Shown: one piece after another, positions 12,423 through 23,193 of the stretch
Position numbering within the stretch: position 1 is the stretch's first letter
How the letters are laid out: each line of letters opens with the position of its first letter
Source: Doryteuthis pealeii
Taxonomy: Eukaryota > Mollusca > Cephalopoda > Myopsida > Loliginidae
Assembly (NCBI GenBank): GCA_023376005.1
Contig: CM042157.1
Coordinates: forward strand, 93,175,660-93,239,659
DNA: 64,000 nt
Direction of reading: 5' to 3'
The notes under the pieces: model-generated
The model's database searches: none
What the model was told of the DNA's origin: nothing
The model's input: only the letters and a program-made list of their open reading frames with translations
Position numbers and translations under genes: made by a program

Positions 12423-13638
12423 ACACTGGTTTACAAAGAAATTGAGGCAAGTACAAAAATAGCTGTTTTAACCTAATTTGGGGGTGCAGCTGAATTCAGA
12501 TTTGAAATCCGTTTTTACTCATCTCCTCTAGTTTTTTTTAGATATGCATACTGTACATTTTGTACACATACTGTACATAAAGGCGTATATGCATTCAGGG
12601 TTAATTTCTAATATTGTGTGACTTATGTCTTCTTTTTTTAGTTATTATGCAATAAATGTAAGTGATAGCATGACATTATATATATATAGCTATATATCAA
12701 GACGGATTTGGGCAGTTAAGCGTAGCCCACACGTTTCAATCAACAGCGAACACAGCGTCAAAGAGAATCCTCTGGTTGACATGAAATTAGGTGCTTCTTC
12801 CCCCTCTTCACATCAAGCTTGGTTTGATGAAGAATTTCATGAAGGCCATGGACAAAAATGGTGCTGCCTTCAAACACTTGTGTACAGTGTTCCCAGATCT
12901 CAGTGCTGCTAAGCTCAAAGAGGACATCTTTGTCGGACCTCAGATCCGAGAAGTGCTGAAGGATACTGATTTTAAGGAGCTTCTTACCTTAAAGAAACTG
13001 AGAGCATGGGAAGCATTTAAGTCAGTCTGTAGTGGCTTCCTTGGTAACACATGCGTACCAAATTACCAAGCCTGTATTGAGAAGTTGCTAAAGACTTATG
13101 AGGATATGGGATGCCGAATGGCACTCAAAATTCATTTTCTCCATTCCCACCTCAACTTCTTCCCTCCAAACCTTGGAGCAGTGAGTGATGAGCTCGGAGA
13201 AAGATTCCACCAAGACATTACGAAGATGGAGAGCAACTACCAAGGCAAGTGGAACCCCGTCAAGATGGGAGACTTCTGCTGGATGCTCTTGCGTGACATC
13301 CCGGAGGCAAAATACAGCAGATCATCTAAGAAAACACACTTCTAACTGTCTGCGGTACTATGAATTGTGTACATTGTGTCATCCAAGTATATTTATTCCG
13401 TCAATTTTCTTTATCTATCCTGTTTTATCTGTAATAAGCTGCTGCAACTACTGAAATAAGCACGTATATATATATACTCTGTATATACTAAAATGAGACT
13501 ATTTAAAAGACAGAAAACTAGAGGTGATAGAGCAAAACTGTTTATAAATTTGAATTCAGCACACCCAAATTAGTAAAAAAAAAAACACCTATTCACATTC
13601 TTGCCTCAGACAAAAAATATTTTTTTGTAAACCAGTGT
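12423..13638 (+). mobile_element. DNA transposon with ~120-bp inverted repeats and one conserved ORF
   Basis: The left repeat (12423-12540) and the right one (13515-13638) are inverted copies. Both contain CACTGGTTTACAAA, TTGAGGCAAG, AATTTGGG, GCTGAATTCA and CCTCTAGTTTT in mirrored order. Between them lies the end of a conserved ORF. The homology continues weakly outward, so these repeats are probably subterminal. I cannot assign a superfamily. Confidence 0.8.
12710..13345 (+). pseudogene. Transposon-associated conserved protein, C-terminal part (5' truncated, one frameshift)
   Basis: The 3' frame from 12791 has LLPPLHIKLGLMKNFMKAMD, then LKEDIFVGPQIREVL, AWEAFKSVC, LKIHFLHSHLNFFPPNLGAVSDE, GERFHQDI, YQGKWNPVKMGDFCWML and a basic end. 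This matches a protein family I know from many arthropod and mollusc genomes as an uncharacterised repetitive ORF. Upstream, VKENPLVDMK is in another frame, so a one-base shift lies near 12785. The N-terminal half usual for the family is missing. The function is not established. The flanking inverted repeats suggest a transposon protein. Confidence 0.75.
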
Positions 13639-13767
13639 TATTTCTATTCAATAATAGTCATTTGTTTGCACAGTTATATAGCTTCACGTGATTATTCTTA
13701 ATATAAATAATGTCCAGTCCTATGGTACTAAGTATTCCTATTTAATACAAATGATTTTAAAACAGGT

Positions 13768-13870
13768 TTATTTGAACCATAGATGGGTCTCTACCAGGTA
13801 CTACCACTCCTGGTCAGAGTTGACCTGTGAGTAAAGGCCATAAAGGATACTCTACATGAACTGGAGCCTC
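13768..13870 (-). mobile_element. SINE B 3' fragment
   Basis: Reverse copy of the SINE B 3' part: AACCATAGATGGGTCTC, GGTACTACCACTCCTGGTC and GGAGCCTCACTTTCATG. A second short piece lies at 14225-14350. Confidence 0.75.
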
Positions 13871-13886
13871 ACTTTCATGTCATGTC

Positions 13887-13895
13887 ATATATATA

Positions 13896-13931
<36 letters not shown>
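13887..13931. repeat. (TA)n microsatellite
   Basis: Uninterrupted TA repeat with one phase change, between a SINE B fragment and a SINE C copy. Confidence 0.95.
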
Positions 13932-13933
<2 letters not shown>

Positions 13934-14179
13934 AGTCGTCGGGGCAGCCTAAAGTCGGTATCAGCCAGTCAGCGAGGGAGTCTATCCCCTTTTCAATAGC
14001 GCTAGACCAAGGAGATTGTTTTTTAGCATCTGAGGTGGAGCGCCACACCTACCATCAGCTCCTTACTTTACCCGACATATTCCTATGCTAACTCATACGC
14101 TGAGTCGGCGAGGACCGGTATCGAACTAGGAACATTGTGGTTTCTAGCGAACGCTCTACGACTGAGCTAATCCGGCCCC

Positions 14180-14182
<3 letters not shown>
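13932..14182 (-). mobile_element. SINE C, tRNA-derived
   Basis: On the minus strand the head reads TTAGCTCAGTCGTAGAGCG (A box) and TTCGATACCGGTCC (B box) around a tRNA-like arm GCTAGAAACCACA. It is followed by the family body with GGAGCTGATGG and GGTGTGGCGCTCCACCTCAG. Acceptor-stem pairing is lost, so this is a SINE and not a tRNA gene. Other copies: 35201, 37962, 41120, 56180, 61128. Confidence 0.85.

Positions 14183-14224
<42 letters not shown>
14181..14224. repeat. (TG)n microsatellite
   Basis: About 22 uninterrupted GT units directly beside the SINE C head. Confidence 0.97.
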
Positions 14225-14225
<1 letters not shown>

Positions 14226-14350
14226 CAATCTATAGTTGGTCTCTAACAGGTACTACCATAGTGGACCTGTGAGTGACGGCAATAAAGGGACACTCTACAC
14301 TTTGTACGTGAACAGGAGTCTCACTATCAGATATAGTTTCATGTCATACC
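14225..14350 (-). mobile_element. SINE B 3' fragment, second piece
   Basis: Reverse SINE B sequence (GGTCTCTAACAGGTACTACC, GGACCTGTGAG, CAGGAGTCTCACTATCAG) starting right after the (TG)n run. Confidence 0.7.
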
Positions 14351-15121
14351 TAGGACCCTGTTTTTTTTTTTGTTGTTTTTTTTTTGTTTTTAGGAAAGAT
14401 TCTTCGTCCCCTGCATGGCATACAATGAGCACATTCTAAAGTTTCACTGATAGGAAATAGAAAATGATATCTTACAATTTGTTACTATACATCAGAGATC
14501 AGTGTCATCAAAAGATTGGAAATGTTTTGAAACAGAAGTGAACTGACAATTTCCTTTATTGATTATACATATTGATTAAGTCAAATGAAATTCTTTACAC
14601 GTTTTTGGCTTTAAGTTTAAACAAAAACGGAGACAGGTGTGGCATTTCATGCATCTGTCAAAATCGATGCAGACTTTGAGTAGTTACGATGACATTTAGA
14701 AAACCTTGATACCAAAAATTGTTCCAACCTTTTCTTTTTTTTCCCCCCTCTTTTTTTGTTTCCGAATGTCACTGACTCCAAATTTTGTGAGACACATTAT
14801 ATCTTTTTATTCTTTTATTTCTTTTATATTTTTTACGAATTTTATTAACGTTGTTCGATATATGACTGATTTCAATATTTTCTTATTTGCTTATTGTAAG
14901 AAATACAAAGGAAAAACGTTTAGCCATCTTTAATTAATCCCTATTGAATTTTAATTTTCATAATTCATCATATCAGCCATGTTATTGAAAACACGTTAAT
15001 AATGAAAAGCATAATACCCATCAAAATATAGGATTGTTTATGTAAGGATTAATTGGCATAGCTGCACTCTGTCTACGACGAAGTGTTTACAACACAACAG
15101 TTTCTAGAATCAGAGCGATAT

Positions 15122-15124
15122 ACT

Positions 15125-15164
<40 letters not shown>
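15122..15164. repeat. (TA)n microsatellite
   Basis: TA repeat with one phase slip, immediately at the left edge of the foldback element. Confidence 0.93.
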
Positions 15165-15169
<5 letters not shown>

Positions 15170-15415
15170 GAAATGGATACAATAGAAACTACTCGAGTTT
15201 CACCATTAGGATCTTCAGGGTTAATCCACTGAATTAATCGAGGTCTACGATAAATTGCAGCCGATTACACGTGTGTTTCATTGAATAAGATCTTATTCAT
15301 TGAACACACGTGTAATCGGCTCAATTTACGGTAACTCGATTAATTCAGTGGATTTAACCTCTGAAGATCAAATTGGTGAAATCGAGTAGGTTTCTGTTGT
15401 ATCCATTTTCTTTAA
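15165..15415. mobile_element. Foldback MITE, ~250-bp near-perfect palindrome
   Basis: The two halves are inverted copies over about 120 bp each. Ends are TTAAAGAAATGGATACAA and its complement. Inner blocks are TCTTCAGGGTTAA, CACTGAATTAATCGAG and GCCGATTACACGTGTGTT, and the centre is AATAAGATCTTATT. The arms differ at few positions. No coding capacity. The flank is TA on both sides, as expected for a TA-targeting element. Confidence 0.88.
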
Positions 15416-16850
15416 TAAATTTACTCTACTTTTGTATTGAGCACTTTGTATTGTTTTATCGCGGACTTAACCCCTGGATTCTGTGCACCTCCAACGATCG
15501 TGCCCATATTCACCGGTAAGCCACCCTTTATCTATATAAATACACACACACATTACACACAACACACACATACATATTATATATATATATATATTATATA
15601 TATACGGTTTAAAAGCGAATGTTATTAAAATCGTTTCTTCAATTAAACGGCTACATTTTACAGACAAAAATTCGGCCTTCCCATGGGTCGCTTCTGCGGT
15701 GTCCTAACATTGCTTTTTCCCAGAATTTCTAGAATCAAGGGCTATTCAAATTAACATTTTACCGCAGAGATTCTAATTATTCCCAGTATATAGGACGATG
15801 TTTATTTGATATCTCGCGCCGAAACAAATAACCTTAGCAAAAACTTTTTAAACAAATTGAACCTACTATATAACAATTCACTTTTACGAGTTAGAATACA
15901 ACACCTCACCCTTTTTTTAGATATGACTATTTGATAAATAATAGCAACCAATTAGAATTTTGAAGTTTACCACAAGCCACGAATTTAAAAAACGATCATA
16001 TTCATTTTTATTCACACATAACCACCAGAATAAAAAAGTAGGATTAGTCATAGGTTTTTATTTCGAGAAGCTCTAAGGATCTGCCACAAAATAATTGTAA
16101 TTGAAGAATTCGCACTATATAGATAAATCAAACTTCACACAAATTATAATATCCAAAACAATACATACCAACGTGCTAAAAAGAAAGGGCCTTCAGAAAG
16201 TTCGATATCGGAAGAACACCTTTCCCATAAATTGCTACTACACAGATATTGTCCCATCGATAACCAATTAGAACAAAACTACTTATCTTACCGTAATATT
16301 TCGGCCACAGCCTTATTGAAAAAAAAACCCTCAGTAACCTAGGGATATCAACAGTTATTAAAACTCCCCAAACAATGCAAAAAATTTATCAAAAATAAAG
16401 TCAACCATAAGTCATACGAGGACTGATGCTGGCGTAATAACAAGTTCAAATATTAGTTTCAATAGAATAGTATATAGGCGAGACTGTCTAGACAAGTATC
16501 AACAAACGAATTCTACGAGATAAGAGACATAAAAAAACGCAATGAATAATGCATTAACTAAACCATTTTGAAACCAACGCATCTTTTAATATTTAAAAAT
16601 CCAAATAATTAGGATACACAACAAAAAATAGATAAATTGTGGAAGTCTAGCGTTTCATTTCGATTTATAATACGATAACAAAGACCTGGATTTTATACTT
16701 GTCCCCTGCACCTAGTGCATTGAACATCACAAAATACCTATGTCAAATTAAATAATAACATTTTCTTTACACAATTAAATAAGGAATTTTCCTCCATTAA
16801 CTATTTTTTATAATCATATATGACGTAGTTAAATGGCGATTCTCTCTCCC
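15416..16850. other. No feature recognised; short (TA)n at 15576-15603
   Basis: Very AT-rich DNA. No exon with domain similarity, no repeat shared with other parts of the window. Confidence 0.5.
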
Positions 16851-16860
16851 NNNNNNNNNN
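16851..16860. other. Assembly gap, 10 N
   Basis: Ten N, directly at the left edge of the mariner-derived array. Confidence 0.98.
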
Positions 16861-18118
16861 GTAGAAGAAGTTAGGGATGTGATCCACAGAGACAGTTTCA
16901 TTTTGATGTATGATACATGTTTCTTTTCTATTGAGAGAAACGGTGACTATGTGGAGAAGTAGGGATGTGATCCACAGAGGACCAGTTTCATTTTGATGTA
17001 TGATACATGTTCTTTTCTATTGAGAAACGGTGACTATGTGGAGAAGTAGGGATGTGATCCACAGAGAGCCAGCTTCATTTTGATGTATGTACATGTTCTT
17101 TTCTATTGAGAGAAACGGTGACTATGTAGAGAAGTAGGGATGTGATCCACAGAGGACCAGCTTCATTTTGATGTATGTACATGTTCTTTTCTATTGAGAG
17201 AAACGGTGACTATGTAGAGAAGTAGGGATGTGATCCACAGAGGACCAGTTTCATTTTGATGTATGATACATGTTCTTTTCTATTGAGAGAAACGGTGACT
17301 ATGTAGAGAAGTAGGGATGTGATCCACAGAGGACCAGTTTCATTTTGATGTATGATACATGTTCTTTTCTATTGAGAGAAACGGTGACTATGTAGAGAAG
17401 TAGGGATGTGATCCACAGAGGACCAGCTTCATTTTGATGTATGTACATGTTCTTTTCTATTGAGAGAAACGGTGACTATGTAGAGAAGTAGGGATGTGAT
17501 CCACAGAGGACCAGCTTCATTTTGATGTATGATACATGTTCTTTTCTATTGAGAGAAACGGTGACTATGTAGAGAAGTAGGGATGTGATCCACAGAGGAC
17601 CAGCTTCATTTTGATGTATGGTACATGTTCTTTTCTATTGAGAGAAACGGTGACTATGTAGGAAATAGGGATGTGATCCACAGAGGACCAGTTTCATTTT
17701 GATGTATGTACATGTTCTTTTCTATTGAGAGAAACGGTGACTATGTAGAGAAGTAGAGATGTGATCCACAGAGGACCAGTTTCATTTTATGTATGATACA
17801 TGTTCTTTTCTATTGAGAGAAACGGTGACTATGTGGAGAAGTAGGGATGTGATCCACAGAGGACCAGCTTCATTTTGATGTATGATACATGTTCTTTTCT
17901 ATTGAGAGAAACGGTGACTATGTAGAGAAGTAGGGATGTGATCCACAGAGGACAGTTTTCATTTTGATGTATGATACATGTTCTTTTCTATTGAGAGAAA
18001 CGGTGACTATGTGGAGAAGTAGGGATGTGATCCACAGAGGACCAGTTTCATTTTGATGTATGATACATGTTCTTTTCTATTGAAGAAACGGTGACTATGT
18101 AGGAGAAGTAGGGATTGT
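16861..18118 (+). repeat. Mariner-derived 89-bp tandem array, plus-oriented half
   Basis: About 14 copies of a unit with TTTTCTATTGAGAGAAACGG, TGACTATGTAGAGAAGTAGG, GATGTGATCCACAGAGGACC and TTTCATTTTGATGTATG. The first half encodes the IERNGDYVEK end of a mariner transposase plus stop, and the second half is its 3' flank. Copies differ by single substitutions (for example GTAGAG/GTGGAG) and 1-2 bp indels. Confidence 0.96.
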
Positions 18119-18121
18119 AGA

Positions 18122-19740
18122 GAGAGATAGTCACCGTTTCTCTCAATAGAAAGAACATGTATCATACATCAAAATGAAACTGGTCCTCTGTGGATCACAT
18201 CCCTACTTCTCCACATAGTCACCGTTTCTCTCAATAGAAAAGAACATGTATCATACATCAAAATGAAACTGGTCCTCTGTGGATCACATCCATACTTCTC
18301 CACATAGTCACCGTTTCTTTCAATAGAAAAGAACATGTATCATACATCAAAATGAAGCTGGTCCTCTGTGGATCACATCCCTACTTCTCCACATAGTCAC
18401 CGTTTCTCTCAATAGAAAAGAACATGTATCATACATCAAAATGAAACTGGTCCTCTGTGGATCACATCCCTACTTCTCTACATAGTCACCGTTTCTCTCA
18501 ATAGAAAAGAACATATATCATACATAAAATTGAAACTGGTCCTCTGTGGATCACATCCCTACTTCTCCACATAGTCACCGTTTCTTTCAATAGAAAAGAA
18601 CATGTATCATACATCAAAATGAAACTGGTCCTCTGTGGATCACATCCCTACTTCTCCACATAGTCACCGTTTCTTTCAATAGAAAAGAACATGTATCATA
18701 CATCAAAATGAAGCTGGTCCTCTGTGGATCACATCCCTACTTCTCCACATAGTCACCGTTTCTCTCAATAGAAAAGAACATGTATCATACATCAAAATGA
18801 AACTGGTCCTCTGTGGATCACATCCCTACTTCTCCACATAGTCACCGTTTCTTTCAATAGAAAAGAACATGTATCATACATCAAAATGAAGCTGGTCCTC
18901 TGTGGATCACATCCCTACTTCTCCACATAGTCACCGTTTCTCTCAATAGAAAAGAACATGTATCATACATCAAAATGAAACTGGTCCTCTGTGGATCACA
19001 TCCCTACTTCTCTACATAGTCACCGTTTCTCTCAATAGAAAAGAACATGTATCATACATCAAAATGAAACTGGTCCTCTGTGGATCACATCCCTACTTCT
19101 CCACATAGTCACCGTTTCTCTCAATAGAAAAGAACATGTACCATACATCAAAATGAAGGTGGTCCTCTGTGGATCACATCCCTACTTCTCTACATAGTCA
19201 CCGTTTCTCTCAATAGAAAAGAACATGTACATACATCAAAATGAAGCTGGTCCTCTGTGGATCACATCCCTACTTCTCTACATAGTCACCGTTTCTCTCA
19301 ATAGAAAAGAACATGTACCATACATCAAAATGAAGCTGGTCCTCTGTGGATCACATCCCTACTTCTCCACATAGTCACCGTTTCTCTCAATAGAAAAGAA
19401 CATGTATCATACATAAAAATGAAACTGGTCCTCTGTGGATCACATCCCTACTTCTCTACATAGTCACCGTTTCTCTCAATAGAAAAGAACATGTACCATA
19501 CATCAAAATGAAGCTGGTCCTCTGTGGATCACATCCCTACTTCTCCACATAGTCACCGTTTCTCTCAATAGAAAAGAACATGTACCATACATCAAAATGA
19601 AGCTGGTCCTCTGTGGATCACATCCCTACTTCTCTACATAGTCACCGTTTCTCTCAATAGAAAAGAACATGTATCATACATCAAAATGAAACTGGTCCTC
19701 TGTGGATCACATCCCTACTTCTCCACATAGTCACCGTTTC
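18122..19740 (-). repeat. Mariner-derived 89-bp tandem array, minus-oriented half
   Basis: About 18 copies of the same unit in reverse orientation. The switch point is a short junction near 18110-18126. At its right end the last unit runs without break into longer mariner transposase sequence (19741-19906), which shows where the unit came from. Confidence 0.96.
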
Positions 19741-19950
19741 TCTCAATAGCAATGTTACACCTGTTACGAATGAGAACATGTATCCGTGCCCCGTAAAATT
19801 CTGTTGACTGTTCTTTGAGCCACTTCTTAACTACAGATTTCCCTTCCTCGTCACTGGGATAATGTTTGTCTCTCTTCGGCCCCATAAAAGAGGGTTTGAG
19901 AGGCAAACATTATTCCAGTGACAAGGAACTGAAACCTATAGTATAGAAGT
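19715..19950 (-). pseudogene. Mariner transposase C-terminal fragment, itself folded back
   Basis: The minus-strand frame 19906-19715 reads SDEEGKSVVKKWLKEQSTEF and IAIERNGDYVEK, the usual C-terminus of a mariner transposase. Near 19880 the sequence turns around. AAGAGGGTTTGAGAGGCAAA and ATTATTCCAGTGACAAGG to about 19950 is the same gene region in plus orientation. The fragment is a small inverted duplication with no catalytic residues. Confidence 0.85.
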
Positions 19951-20099
19951 GGCATTTCTAAATATATTTACAGTTAGCTTGAAATGGTGATGGAAGAAAA
20001 AAGAAAAACACTGGGACGCATGGAAACGGTTTTACTGCCTCCTTTTATATTTTTGTGCATTTTTTCTCTGCTCATATTAGAAATAATTATTATCTTTAC

Positions 20100-20740
20100 T
20101 AGCAAATTTATGCACCCTCTGGGTGCAAGTTTTTAAGTTTTAATATAATAAAATATCATGTTAAATTAGAAAGGCTAATAAAACTGAATAAGAATGCAGA
20201 TAAAAAGATTTGCAACAGAGGGAGTATAATCGAAAAATAGAACAACTTTGAAACTAACTCTTCCATCATTTTCCATTACTTCCGTCTTTCATTGGTAAAT
20301 TTTCCTAACTTAACTATTTAGTTAAAATAGGAAGTAAAGAATAAAATAACAGTTATTTCTTCCTGTTAATGGATTTCTTTTAAGATTTATCCCTGAGATT
20401 TTTGCTTATATTCATTAAGATAAAACCAAACAATTAGAAATCAATAATACTAAGCATATATTAATTAAAATCAATTTTTAAGATCAATATGCAAATTAGC
20501 CTTCCCATTCACACTGTAATCCGCTATTTTTTTGTATATATAAATACAATTGCGTGTTATTAGTATGTAGATATGGTCAACAGTATTAATAATCTAAAAC
20601 AATTTTATTAATCATTGAGGTTTAAATAAAAATAAAATCATGGAGAATGTGATGTAAATAACAAAGGGAATTGTAACTTGTATACAAATATAGTTTCGGT
20701 TACAGACAGACAAACCAACAATCTCCATTATAATGAGATT
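20100..20740 (+). repeat. Interspersed repeat block left of aminopeptidase exon A
   Basis: Begins CTAGCAAATTTATGCACCCT, CTGGGTGCAAG and ends GTTTCGGTTACAGACAGAC with CTCCATTATAATGAGA. The first ~115 bp recur inverted at 21041-21165. The block as a whole recurs, diverged, in direct orientation at 63140-63965. It is either a transposon or duplicated intron. No coding capacity was seen. Confidence 0.7.
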
Positions 20741-20776
20741 ATATTACCACATCTCTTCATCTTATTTCACTTTCAG

Positions 20777-20917
20777 ATTGCTTGATTTAACCCTGGACTC
20801 GAATGAAATCCGACAGCAAGATGCTAGGATAGTGATTATGTCAATTTCCAGTAATCCGGTTGGTTTTCGTCTAGCTTGGGATTTCATTCGTTCACGTTGG
20901 GCTGAACTATCAACAAA
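20777..20917 (+). CDS. M1 aminopeptidase exon A (ERAP1-like C-terminal domain)
   Basis: The acceptor is CTTATTTCACTTTCAG just before 20777 and the donor is GTAAGG at 20918. The 141 bp give LLDLTLDSNEIRQQDA, then IVIMSISSNPVGFRLAWDFI and RSRWAEL. This matches the block LxxTLxxxxIRxQD...NxxGxxxAWDFxxxxW of the M1 aminopeptidase C-terminal helical domain, as in aminopeptidase N. The exon starts with the third base of a codon and ends in phase 2, which joins in frame to exon B (35848). The zinc-binding HExxH domain lies in upstream exons not present here. Whether the gene is ANPEP-, ENPEP- or ERAP-like cannot be decided from this piece. Confidence 0.93.
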
Positions 20918-21040
20918 GTAAGGCTTTTTTGTTTGTTATATAAACAGTAATGTTTTTTTTTTATTGCTTTTGTTTTGTTTTGTTTGTTTGTTTGTTTGTT
21001 TTTGTTTGTTTGCTTTTTGGCGGGTGGGGGTATTTAACTT

Positions 21041-21165
21041 TTTGCCTAAAATAAGTGCAATCTTTTTATAAGCGTTCTTATTTAATTTCGTTAGTCTTTC
21101 TAATTTAATGTTTCATTCCATTAAGAATCAAATACTTACGCCCAGAGGGTGTATATTGTTGCTAG
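21041..21165 (-). repeat. Inverted copy of the 20100-20215 repeat end
   Basis: Its reverse complement contains CTAGCAACAATATACACCCT, CTGGGCGTAAG, TAAATTAGAAAGACTAACGA and AACGCTTATAAAAAGATT. With 20100-20215 it makes an inverted pair around exon A. Confidence 0.8.
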
Positions 21166-21459
21166 TTAAAATAAAATAAATACATTCTTCCCATTTTGAA
21201 AAAAAAAAAAAATTGGAAAGGTTTTTTGGGTTATCTGCCCTTGTTTATGGCCTCAATTCCAAAAAAGGGAGATAATCATCCTCTTTGACGTACCAACATG
21301 CTTTCAAGAGCTCCCAAAAGTAGGGGTCATAATGTAAGTACAATACTTTTTGTATATTTGGTTCTTTTCCCAACTCAGCGCCATGCTGATTTGAACTTAA
21401 CCACTAACAACACCCTTATTGATATTATCCTACTTTCTGGCAAACAGAAAAGTATTATG

Positions 21460-21747
21460 TATATTTACCAACCCCTCCGCACAAGCAGGATGTGACACAA
21501 GGTCAATTTCTTAAGCGGAGTTCAACAGGTTTGAATTCAGAGTTTTCCTTCTCCTAGACCGGTTGCCTAACCAAGGTTAAAGAGTCCAGTCTGCCCTACT
21601 ATTTATCCATAGCTGGAGGGAGAGTGGGATTCATACCTTTCCCAAAGGTATTAGCTCTAAGTGAAATGCAATTACCACATCCAGGATTTGAACTCGGGGC
21701 GACGAGTCCATTTTCCATGACTTTAACCATTACACCACGCGCTTCCC
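21460..21747 (-). mobile_element. SINE A, full length, with 16-bp target-site duplication
   Basis: On the minus strand the head reads GCGTGGTGTAATGGTTAAAG (A box) and GAGTTCAAATCCTGG (B box), so it is tRNA-derived. The body has TACCTTTGGGAAAGG, CTAACC...GGTCTAGGAGAAGG and CTTGTGTCACATCC, and the end is GGAGGGGTTGGTAAATATA. ACAGAAAAGTATTATG occurs at 21444-21459 and again at 21748-21763, a perfect 16-bp target-site duplication. This copy is the reference for the family. Confidence 0.95.
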
Positions 21748-22152
21748 ACAGAAAAGTATTATGGACCTACAAATAAAGACTTTAACTCTTTGTCTACCAA
21801 ATTTCCCCCACGGCTGTACCCAATTTTCTTGGTATTTATTACCTTTATAGTAAGATATTTCACTATCTATTTACTTAAGGTTTCATTATATTCAAATAAA
21901 GTCATATTATTATTGTAATCGGAGTCTTTCTGCTCAATCATAATAAACCAACCATCAGGTTTTTTTTGGTGGGGGGCTTCTTTTGGGGTGCCGTGGTCGG
22001 AGAGCTGCTGTGAGCGGCATAAAGTAGGCAAAGAGTTAAATAAATACCAAATAAATTCAACCATTAGAATAAATTATTGAAAATCAGGCTACTGTTATAA
22101 AAATGTGTAAATCTAATACCGGCTAAACTTGCAAATCGGTCGGAAAATTAGA

Positions 22153-22325
22153 GTGACCCAGAAAAAAAACAGAACCCACAAATTTTGTAATAAAACTGTT
22201 AATTTTAATTAGGGGTGTTTAGGATTAGGGTTTAGGGTTAGGGTTAGGGTTTGGGTTTGGGTTTAGGGTTAGTTTAATGGGAAAATAAATAGATAATTTG
22301 GGTTCTGTTTTTTTTTCTGGGTCAC
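22153..22325. mobile_element. Short inverted-repeat element with telomere-like core
   Basis: Ends are GTGACCCAGAAAAAAAACAG and its inverse (CTGTTTTTTTTTCTGGGTCAC at 22305-22325). The core holds about eight TTAGGG/TTTGGG-type units. A partial second copy follows at 22345-22430 (AACAGAACTCACAAATTTTG, then GGATTAGGGTTTAG). Confidence 0.8.
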
Positions 22326-22882
22326 TATGTATACAGGGTAACCATTAAAAAAACAGAACTCACAAATTTTGTAATAAAACTTAATTCTAACTAGGGGGGG
22401 CGGTTAGGATTAGGGTTTAGACTAGTAGATATCTCTGACTCCTACAATTTACTACTATCAATAAATTCTTGTATAACAACTATACTGACTAGAGTGTTAA
22501 TGTTCAACAGATACAACTACGATGTTGGCTACAATAATATTTTTGGTGACACGAACAATAAAGTCATTTAAATTATTATTTTATTATCTGTTTATGTTCG
22601 TAATATTTGCTTATTTATGTTTGTTTGATTACTAACCATTACGCCACAACGGAACAATATTTTACCCAACACGGTCACCAACGCCTTCATCACATGTAGG
22701 ATGTGACACAAGGACGCAAGTATGGAACATTCAACGAATATTGAACTCACTATTCAGTGGTATCGTGGTAGTCTAACAATTATTCTAAGTCTTAACAACA
22801 GCAAAGGAATTTATAAAAACATAGTTTAATTCTAAAGACTTATTATATAACAAACCAATAACTAACAATCAAAATATCATTC

Positions 22883-22951
<69 letters not shown>
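22883..22951. repeat. (TA)n microsatellite
   Basis: Long TA run with one phase change. Confidence 0.95.
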
Positions 22952-22954
<3 letters not shown>

Positions 22955-23021
22955 AAAACAAAATTTTTTTTGTGATGAAACAAAGAAAATACAGTGCTCA
23001 ATCACAAATTGTAAGAGCTAA

Positions 23022-23193
23022 TATTTATTTATTTTACAAAGTTTTCACAGATCAATGTTCATTATTAACAGCGACCCAGGTTTCATGCTAAATAGCAATC
23101 ATCATGCTGTCGAACAAGATCCTATGGTGTTTGTTGGAGTTCTTTACTCAATGTCACATTTTGGATTGCAAATAATGTCGGTTAGTTCCACCC
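23022..23193 (+). repeat. Left arm of a 170-bp inverted duplication with an open frame
   Basis: Inverted copy of 23544-23697. Both arms keep the same frame, including MFIINSDPGFMLNS and VFVGVLYSMSHFGLQ. A TTTTCACAG acceptor-like site lies just before it at about 23042-23050. I do not recognise the peptide. It may be part of a repeat or a captured exon. Confidence 0.6.

Noticed and set aside
16861..19740. CRISPR-like array (regular repeats)
   Set aside because: The units are directly tandem without unique spacers, derive from a mariner end, and the genome is eukaryotic.
22205..22275. True chromosome end (telomere)
   Set aside because: Only a few TTAGGG-type units inside a short inverted-repeat element, with long sequence on both sides.
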